Part shown: one piece after another, positions 57,937-64,000 of the stretch
Layout: each line of letters starts with the position of its first letter
How positions within the stretch are numbered: position 1 is the first letter of the stretch
IMG/VR virus record: IMGVR_UViG_3300027782_000027
Coordinates: 1-64,000 of that record
Reading direction: 5' to 3' (one strand)
DNA: 64,000 nucleotides
Source of the DNA: a virus
Notes under the pieces: model-generated
Seen by the model: the letters and a program-made list of their open reading frames with translations, nothing else
Told to the model about the DNA's origin: nothing
Databases searched by the model: none
Translations under genes and position numbers: made by a program

Positions 57937-58726
57937 GATGGGTGTTAGTAAAAACACTTTATCAAAGATGACATTAAAAGAAATTAAAAACTTACATGAG
58001 AGTATGGTAAATTCTCAAGGGTTTGTCGGAATGGATAAACCAATCGGAAGAATGGAAACTAAAGAACAAGTTACATCAGTACCTGGAAAACCATCATATA
58101 AGATTGGAGACAAGGGTGGAGTAGTTCCCGCAAACGATAAGGGGTATTCAATAAAGAAAAATACTGATAATACGGTTACCGCAACTCCAATGGAAGAAAA
58201 TAAAAAACCAAAGAAAAAAGTTGAACAAAATCCTTTTGGTATTTGTACGACATCATTAGGTTTAAAAGGTAAAAAGAAAGACGATTATACTAAAGGTGAA
58301 GAGAAAAAATTTGAAAGATGTGTTCTTGATGTCAAAAAGTCATTAAAAGAAGGTAAAAATCCATATGAAGTAATTTTGGAACAAAAAATGAGAGAGATTG
58401 TTGAATCAAATTTAAGACCCACTATGACAAAGAACGATTTAATCAATAGTATTTTGGAATCAAAAACAAAAGAAAAAACTAAAGAGAAAGAAAAAACAAC
58501 TACTCCTACTAGAAAGAATCCTTTCAAACCGGCTCCTGATACTGAGCCAAGACCAAAAGGTTCAGGTACTAAGGAAAAAGAAAAAACTAAAGAAAAGGAA
58601 AGAACAACAACAAATCCTAGAAAAAATCCTTTTCAACCAGCTCCTAACACAGACCCAAGACCAAAAGGTGAATTACCATCATATTTGAATTTTGGTAAAA
58701 TGAATATTAAATTAAAAGGTGAGTAA
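57902..58726 (+). CDS. Lys/Glu-rich virion-block protein with two repeats
   Basis: ATG 57902, MVTEKQIQEIIKMGVSKNTL. Contains a Cys segment (FGICTTSLGLKGKKKDDYTK) and two ~45-residue repeats KEKEK-TT-RKNPF-PAP-T-PRPKG near the C terminus. Low-complexity and charged. A head or core component is inferred. Confidence 0.65.
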   Translation: MVTEKQIQEIIKMGVSKNTLSKMTLKEIKNLHESMVNSQGFVGMDKPIGRMETKEQVTSVPGKPSYKIGDKGGVVPANDKGYSIKKNTDNTVTATPMEENKKPKKKVEQNPFGICTTSLGLKGKKKDDYTKGEEKKFERCVLDVKKSLKEGKNPYEVILEQKMREIVESNLRPTMTKNDLINSILESKTKEKTKEKEKTTTPTRKNPFKPAPDTEPRPKGSGTKEKEKTKEKERTTTNPRKNPFQPAPNTDPRPKGELPSYLNFGKMNIKLKGE

Positions 58727-58727
58727 G

Positions 58728-60026
58728 ATGAAAAAAGAACAATTAGTAAAAAGATTGGTTAGTCGAATTAATGAGGCTCCTATCGGATACGAAGGACCTG
58801 AAAGAATGGCTCCTGATATCCAATCTAAATTTGAAAAAGGTGAAACTCCTCATTCAGGTAGTAAAGCATTTCCTGAAATTACACCTGAAGGACCGGATAA
58901 ACCATCTAACTTTGAGCAACTTATTGCTTCACAAAGATTTAAAGAGGTTATCAACAGACTAAAAAGATATACTGGTCTTCAAGATGTTACATCACAAAAC
59001 GCGATGATGCAACTTCAAATGATGGTGATGAGTGCTATGCAAGAGATTGCTCAGATTGAATCTGAAAACAAAGAATACTTGGAAGAACTTGCAATTGAAG
59101 TTGTTCAAAAAGAATTCGCAATTCCTGAAGGTTCATTACAATATGATGTAAAGTTAGTTCAACCAAATGATATTGACTCAAGTAAGTTATCACCTAAAGG
59201 TGAAGAACCAAGTGAAGAAGAAATTGAAAATATGTTTGGGTCTGAAGAAGAACAAGAACAACTTGAAGATTTCATGGACTCATTCGAACAATTTGACTTA
59301 GAAAAGGCAAAAAGAAGATTTATCAACTCACTTATTCAAGGAGCCGCTAAACAATCTTCTTATATGTTTGAATTGTTAAACAGAGAGTTAAATGCTATTA
59401 ACCCAAGGTTATTAAATTTGTATGGTGTGTTTATGTCATTTGCTGATTCACTTTATTGGTTAATGCCTGACTCAATGGTTCAAGGTATGGCAGGTGATGG
59501 AGAATCTACTTTTGGTATGTCTGAATTGGATGCTAAAACTGACCCACCGACAGTAAAAGCTCGTGGTGTTAACTTACCAATCCTTATTCATGAACTTGCT
59601 AAAGGTGTTATGGAAATTGCTGGAACATACGGATTACCAAAAGATAAAACAAGACAAGAGGCGGTGATTAACTCACAAGATACTGTTGTAGGTGAAATTT
59701 GGGATATGAGATTAGGTCCTGTTATTTGGCAAAAGTTCCGTGAGTCTTATCCTGATGAGTTATTTGATGACGATAAAAGAAACTTACAACAATATTTTCT
59801 TGTAAAGTTTGCAGAACTTACACCAAACGAATTCTTTGCTATGGCTCGTGAAATTTTATCAGGTTCACCAAAAGGAAAGAAAATGGTAAAAGACATGGTT
59901 GATGAAATTGTAGAGGAATTAAAAGGATATGAGTATGAAGATACTATGAAGAAATATGAGGATGATGATGACGACGATGATGATGAAGATTTTGATGACT
60001 TCTTAAAAGGATTAGGTATCAACTAA
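58728..60026 (+). CDS. Virion morphogenesis protein upstream of terminase
   Basis: 432 residues from ATG 58728, MKKEQLVKRLVSRINEAPIG, where RINE is a possible (L/I)xE site. The rest is a mainly helical protein ending in an Asp run (DDDDDDDDEDFDDFLKGLGI). Likely head-related; not identified. Confidence 0.65.
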   Translation: MKKEQLVKRLVSRINEAPIGYEGPERMAPDIQSKFEKGETPHSGSKAFPEITPEGPDKPSNFEQLIASQRFKEVINRLKRYTGLQDVTSQNAMMQLQMMVMSAMQEIAQIESENKEYLEELAIEVVQKEFAIPEGSLQYDVKLVQPNDIDSSKLSPKGEEPSEEEIENMFGSEEEQEQLEDFMDSFEQFDLEKAKRRFINSLIQGAAKQSSYMFELLNRELNAINPRLLNLYGVFMSFADSLYWLMPDSMVQGMAGDGESTFGMSELDAKTDPPTVKARGVNLPILIHELAKGVMEIAGTYGLPKDKTRQEAVINSQDTVVGEIWDMRLGPVIWQKFRESYPDELFDDDKRNLQQYFLVKFAELTPNEFFAMAREILSGSPKGKKMVKDMVDEIVEELKGYEYEDTMKKYEDDDDDDDDEDFDDFLKGLGIN

Positions 60027-60032
60027 AAACTT

Positions 60033-60062
60033 TAAAACCCTTCAGAGATGAAGGGTTTTCTA
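60033..60062 (+). terminator. Intrinsic terminator
   Basis: AAAACCCTTCAGAGATGAAG then GGTTTTC before the terminase gene. Confidence 0.65.
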
Positions 60063-60079
60063 TTTTACGATAAATTTTA

Positions 60080-60087
60080 TATTTATA
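60080..60087 (+). promoter_or_regulatory. Late-type box TATTTATA
   Basis: TATTTATA ends 4 nt before ATG 60092, the strongest location for a late promoter (terminase gene). Confidence 0.6.
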
Positions 60088-60091
60088 GTAT

Positions 60092-61837
60092 ATGAGTTTA
60101 TCTAAAGAAGCCGTTTTAATGGAGTATGCCAAGTGTATGAAATCAACACCATACGCCCTTAAAACTTATTTACAGACATATGACAACACTGTTTCAAAGT
60201 ATGTCCCATTAGAGTTATTCCCTGACCAAATTAGTCTGGTTGAAGATTATGAAAACTATAATGAAAATATTGCACTAAAGTATAGACAAGCTGGTGTATC
60301 TACGGTAACCGCTGCTTGGTCATCAAAAAAACTTGTTTTTGCTAAAAAGAATAGTCCTGAAAAGGTTTTGATTATAGCAAATAAGTTGGATACTGCGGTG
60401 GAGGTGGCGAATAAGATTAGAGGATTCACCGACCAATGGCCTAGTTGGGTTGGTGTTGGGTTTTCTGCTGAAAAAAATTCACAAAGACATTTTAAATTAA
60501 CTAACGGATGTGAAGTTAAGGCAGTTGCGACATCTAAGGATGCTCTTCGTGGTTATACACCCACAATATTAATATTTGACGAGGCTGCGTATATTGAAGC
60601 TGATGGGGATTTTTGGGCGGCTTGTATGGCATCCTTATCTACAGGTGGTAAAGTAATAGTTGTATCAACACCAAACGGATATGACGCAATCTATTATGAA
60701 ATTTACGACCAAGCATTAAAGGGAATGAATGAATTCAAAGTTTCCGAAATGGTTTGGTGGAAAGACCCAAGATATGCGAAAGATTTATCATTAGTTAATG
60801 TTAAAGATATTATTCATTATTATTTAAATCGTAATGAATACCCGAATGTTGAAATTATTGAATATAATAATAAAGAAAAGAACTTTGATGAGATAAGACA
60901 ACTGATTTCACAGGGTTATAAGCCAAACTCATCTTGGTATGAGTCAATGGTAAAGAAACTTAAATACGATAAACGTAAAGTTAACCAGGAGTTGGAATGT
61001 GCGTTTCTTGGTTCAGGGGATAACGTATTTAATTCTGATATGTTGGAAGATTTAAGGGTAAATATGGTTAAGGAACCACCTACGAAGATGATGGGTGGTG
61101 GACTATGGATTTGGAAAGAACCTGAAATAGGTAAAAAATATATCATGGGAGTTGACGTATCTCGTGGTGACAGTGAAGACTTTTCAACATTTCAAATTGT
61201 TGATTTTGATACAAGAGAACAGGTTGCTGAGTATGTTGGTAAACTTCCTCCTGACACTTTGGCTGAAATATGTTATAAGTGGGGTAATATGTATAATGCG
61301 TTCATTGTTGTGGATATTACTGGTGGTATGGGTGTTACAACATCTTTAAGATTAAGGGAACTTGGATATAGGAATGTGTATGTTGATGGAGTTGATGTGT
61401 CAAACAAATGGCAATACGACCCAAAGGCAACTGAAAAAATACCAGGAATTAACTTTAATGCTAAAAGAGTTCAAATTATAGCAACTTTTGAAGAATATCT
61501 AAGACATGGATTTAGAATAAATTCAAGTAGGTTGTTAAATGAAATGAATACATTTATTTACATGAATGGAAGACCTGACCACCAAAAGGGACAACATGAT
61601 GACTTGATTATGTCTGTTGCGATGGCACTTTATGTTGGTGAAACATCATTTTCATCACTTAACAAGGTGACAAATCAAACAAAGGCGATGATTGACTCGT
61701 GGACTGTTAACACTAATGAATTTAATAGAAGACAATTTATGGACCCGGTAATTTCACAACAACAAGAAAACTTTAAACGAGAGGCAACAAAAAGTGACTA
61801 CGAAAACTATTTATGGTTATTCGGTGGTAAACGATAA
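60092..61837 (+). CDS. Large terminase subunit, T4 gp17-like
   Basis: 581 residues with both terminase domains. ATPase: KYRQAGVST (Walker A variant, 64-71), [11 protein letters not shown] (Walker B, 159-169), VVSTPNG (coupling motif, 190-196). RNase H-like nuclease: [20 protein letters not shown] (first Asp), IVVDITGG (second Asp) and [12 protein letters not shown] (third acidic). It packages DNA into the prohead with the portal. Its T4-like type supports headful packaging and a gp21-type protease. Confidence 0.95.
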   Translation: MSLSKEAVLMEYAKCMKSTPYALKTYLQTYDNTVSKYVPLELFPDQISLVEDYENYNENIALKYRQAGVSTVTAAWSSKKLVFAKKNSPEKVLIIANKLDTAVEVANKIRGFTDQWPSWVGVGFSAEKNSQRHFKLTNGCEVKAVATSKDALRGYTPTILIFDEAAYIEADGDFWAACMASLSTGGKVIVVSTPNGYDAIYYEIYDQALKGMNEFKVSEMVWWKDPRYAKDLSLVNVKDIIHYYLNRNEYPNVEIIEYNNKEKNFDEIRQLISQGYKPNSSWYESMVKKLKYDKRKVNQELECAFLGSGDNVFNSDMLEDLRVNMVKEPPTKMMGGGLWIWKEPEIGKKYIMGVDVSRGDSEDFSTFQIVDFDTREQVAEYVGKLPPDTLAEICYKWGNMYNAFIVVDITGGMGVTTSLRLRELGYRNVYVDGVDVSNKWQYDPKATEKIPGINFNAKRVQIIATFEEYLRHGFRINSSRLLNEMNTFIYMNGRPDHQKGQHDDLIMSVAMALYVGETSFSSLNKVTNQTKAMIDSWTVNTNEFNRRQFMDPVISQQQENFKREATKSDYENYLWLFGGKR

Positions 61838-61841
61838 AAAT

Positions 61842-63122
61842 ATGGGATTATCTAAAAGACAAAGAACGGGAACATATAACGCGACTGGGTCAAGAATGAT
61901 TGTACCTGGACTGGGTGGATTAAGTTCTAAAATACAAAATGGAGATAAAGTTTCTATTCGACCAAATAACACAATTATTTTTGAACCATCTCCGACGCCT
62001 TCGTCAACATCTATACCAACATCTACACCAACTCCAACACCTTCTATAACTCCAACACCTTCTATAACCCCTACTAATACTGTTACGCCAACAAATACAA
62101 TTACTCCTACTAACACTCAAACACCAACTAATACTGTTACACCAACAAATACTCAAACACCAACTAATACTGTTACACCAACAAATACAATTACACCAAC
62201 AAATACAATTACTCCAACTCAAACACCGACTAATACTGTTACACCAACAAATACTCAAACACCAACACCTACTCAAACTCCTACTAATACACCGACACCT
62301 TCAATTACCCCAACTAAAACTGTAACTCCAACGGTAACTCAAACACCTACTAATACTATAACTCCAACACCTTCAATTACTCCAACTAAAACTGTAACTC
62401 CAACGGTTACTCAAACACCAACTAATACCACAACTAAAACACCTACACCAACTACTACACCTACACCAACAAGATTACCAGCATTAGTTTATGATTTAGA
62501 CGCCGCTTATTATTCCGCAATGCCAACTAATGGTTCTGTAGTTTCTGGAACAGGAGCCTATAGTGTTACAGTAACTAATGCAGGAAGTAGTATATCTTGG
62601 AACAGTGCAAATGGTGGGGTATTTATTAAATCAAATAATGTTGGTACAGATGCGATATATGGTGGTCCAAACTATGTAACCAGTCAAAGTTACACAGTAT
62701 TTATGGCCTATAAACTATCAGCAACATCTCTTGGAAGATTGTTAAACACTCAAAATGAAAGTATTAAGGATTGGTTGATGGGGGCATACAATGGTAATCC
62801 AAATACTTTTTATCCAAACTTTAGTGTAAACTTACCATCATCAGGAGCTGATACAGTTTGGCATTTAGATTGGGCAACTTGGGATACGGGGACTAATACA
62901 GGTACACTGTATACCTCAACAAATACCGCCCCAACTAATTTCTCATATTCTGCAACTAATGGTGGTGGAGGTGGATTTAACCAAATAAGATTGTTTAGTC
63001 GTTCATCAGGTAGTGAAGTACAAACAGCAAACATAGGATTTGTTAAAGTTTGGGATGGGGTATTATCATTATCCCAAATACAGGCTCAACACGCTTTATA
63101 CAAAACTAGATTTGGATATTAA
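61842..63122 (+). CDS. Thr/Pro-repeat surface protein with lectin-like domain
   Basis: ATG 61842, 4 nt after the terminase stop. Residues ~60-210 are degenerate TPTNTVTPT-type repeats, likely an extended stalk and a possible glycosylation or isomerase target. The C-terminal ~210 residues resemble a LamG/concanavalin-like beta sandwich ([36 protein letters not shown]) that may bind carbohydrate. Probable head or tail decoration protein contacting the host or mucus. GTG 61794 is an alternative start overlapping the terminase. Confidence 0.75.
   Translation: MGLSKRQRTGTYNATGSRMIVPGLGGLSSKIQNGDKVSIRPNNTIIFEPSPTPSSTSIPTSTPTPTPSITPTPSITPTNTVTPTNTITPTNTQTPTNTVTPTNTQTPTNTVTPTNTITPTNTITPTQTPTNTVTPTNTQTPTPTQTPTNTPTPSITPTKTVTPTVTQTPTNTITPTPSITPTKTVTPTVTQTPTNTTTKTPTPTTTPTPTRLPALVYDLDAAYYSAMPTNGSVVSGTGAYSVTVTNAGSSISWNSANGGVFIKSNNVGTDAIYGGPNYVTSQSYTVFMAYKLSATSLGRLLNTQNESIKDWLMGAYNGNPNTFYPNFSVNLPSSGADTVWHLDWATWDTGTNTGTLYTSTNTAPTNFSYSATNGGGGGFNQIRLFSRSSGSEVQTANIGFVKVWDGVLSLSQIQAQHALYKTRFGY
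62000..62470 (+). repeat. Thr-Pro codon repeat tract
   Basis: Tandem ACNCCNACNAAYAC-type units (9-21 nt period) code for TPTNT repeats. The repeats are imperfect, so the tract can expand or contract by recombination. Confidence 0.7.
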
Positions 63123-63176
63123 AAACCATTCTATGTGTCCATCATGTTTTGATTAAACTTTAATTTAATTTAAAAG

Positions 63177-63184
63177 TATTTATA
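63177..63184 (+). promoter_or_regulatory. Late-type box TATTTATA
   Basis: TATTTATA ends 7 nt before the portal ATG. Confidence 0.55.
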
Positions 63185-63191
63185 TTTTAGT

Positions 63192-64000
63192 ATGAGTGAA
63201 AATAAACTAACGGTATGGCAACGGTTATCCCAAACATTTGGACCCAATTCTCTTTTGGGGCAGGATTATCCTACGTACAAATATGATAAAAGTGAATTAT
63301 TAAAAACAACCTCTAAGTCTGAATATGATAGAGAAAAACTTCAGGCACAACAAACATATTATTTAGCTAACCAATGGGGTAGAATTGAAAATAATCTATA
63401 TACACAGGCGGTTTATTATGAACCAACTCGTTTATCATCTTTCTACGACTATGAGTCAATGGAATTTACCCCTGAAATTGGTGCCGCTCTTGACATATAC
63501 GCTGAAGAATCTACAACCATTGACCAAAATGGTTTTATGTTACAAATTTATTCTGAATCATCGAGAATTAAATCAATTCTTGGAGATTTGTTTAATAATG
63601 CTTTAGATATTAACACTAACTTACCTATGTGGATAAGAAACACATGTAAGTATGGTGATAATTTTGTATATCTTAAATTAGACCCTGAAAAAGGTATTAT
63701 AGGATGTATGCAATTACCAATCATTGAGATTGAACGATTGGAAGCGGGTATGGGAGCACACTCAACAGACTCAACAACTAATCCTGAAAAGAAACATTTG
63801 AAGTTCAAATGGAAACAAAAGGATTTAGAGTTTAATACTTGGGAAATTGCTCACTTTAGATTACTTGGTGATGATAGAAGACTTCCTTATGGAACTTCTA
63901 TGTTAGAAAAGGCTCGTCGTATTTGGAAACAATTATTGTTATCTGAAGATGCTATGTTAATCTACAGAACATCAAGAGCACCTGAAAGACGTGTATTTAA
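63192..64000 (+). CDS. Portal protein, T4 gp20-like (partial, runs off the window)
   Basis: The first ~269 residues are in the window. MSENKLTVWQRLSQTFGPNS, EFTPEIGAALDIYAEESTTI and WEIAHFRLLGDDRRLPYGTS lead to MLEKARRIWKQLLLSEDAML then IYRTSRAPERRVFK. This is the gp20 signature. The portal is the dodecameric head vertex for DNA entry and exit. The frame stays open to the window edge. Confidence 0.93.
   Translation, partial: MSENKLTVWQRLSQTFGPNSLLGQDYPTYKYDKSELLKTTSKSEYDREKLQAQQTYYLANQWGRIENNLYTQAVYYEPTRLSSFYDYESMEFTPEIGAALDIYAEESTTIDQNGFMLQIYSESSRIKSILGDLFNNALDINTNLPMWIRNTCKYGDNFVYLKLDPEKGIIGCMQLPIIEIERLEAGMGAHSTDSTTNPEKKHLKFKWKQKDLEFNTWEIAHFRLLGDDRRLPYGTSMLEKARRIWKQLLLSEDAMLIYRTSRAPERRVF

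Noticed and set aside
59747-60022. Minus-strand Ser-rich ORF opposite the Asp run
   Set aside because: Complement of GAT/GAC codons; not a gene.
61817-62276. Minus-strand Cys/Trp-rich and Val/Gly-rich ORFs under the Thr/Pro tract
   Set aside because: Artefacts of the repeat composition in other frames.

Overview
The window is a 64 kb stretch of a large, AT-rich, T4-related tailed phage that probably infects a Bacteroidota (Flavobacteriia-like) host. The phage assignment rests on a T4 gp17-type large terminase at 60092-61837 and the start of a T4 gp20-type portal at 63192, with virion, lysis and small accessory genes upstream. The host inference rests on repeated promoter boxes of the Bacteroidota form TAnnTTTG (usually TATATTTG), one with a well-spaced -33 TTTG. 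No integrase, repressor, DNA polymerase or cas gene is in the window.

Layout. (1) 1-10.4 kb: an accessory region of about 15 short genes, mostly on the minus strand. It contains four ORFs (three consecutive at 435-2521, one at 9657-10385) whose 3' parts are repeat-spacer arrays: 36-nt repeats and 30-nt unique spacers, all read in frame. A glycosyltransferase and a metallophosphoesterase lie between them. (2) 10.4-11.2 kb: a non-coding stretch with short inverted repeats. (3) 11.2-27.9 kb: many small plus-strand genes, several sharing an N-terminal signature. Lipoproteins, small membrane proteins, an FKBP isomerase and a MORN/peptidoglycan-binding protein are included. (4) 27.9-41 kb: a class II aaRS-like enzyme, a PPK2-lysozyme fusion, metalloprotease-like proteins, secreted proteins and RmlC-like sugar epimerase. 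(5) 41-50.4 kb: three large probable virion-internal proteins, HNH nuclease, tRNA-Arg, GAF-like and DnaJ-zinc-finger proteins, and a two-enzyme lysin. (6) 50.4-56 kb: tmRNA, an M20-type peptidase, a ClpC-like unfoldase, KTSC and nucleotidyltransferase proteins. (7) 56-64 kb: the virion morphogenesis block with terminase, a Thr/Pro-repeat surface protein and portal.

Two themes tie the genes together. First, about 38 otherwise unrelated proteins begin with a few related N-terminal tags (MKYLITESQL, MKKVVRLTESDL..IVKRVIxE, MNLQENIKKVLREE, and others). These tags contain (I/L)xE, the cleavage consensus of the T4 gp21 prohead protease. I infer that this is a capsid-targeting system loading many proteins, including enzymes, into the head for injection. 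Second, the array ORFs start with a domain related to one of these tagged families but lacking the tag, and the repeat unit is the last helix of that domain. The result is a protein-coding, CRISPR-like array.

Expression appears to use two promoter classes. TATTTATA boxes 4-7 nt before start codons are presumably phage late promoters. Host-type TATATTTG boxes 4-5 nt before start codons drive the arrays and a few other genes. Both imply leaderless or nearly leaderless mRNAs.
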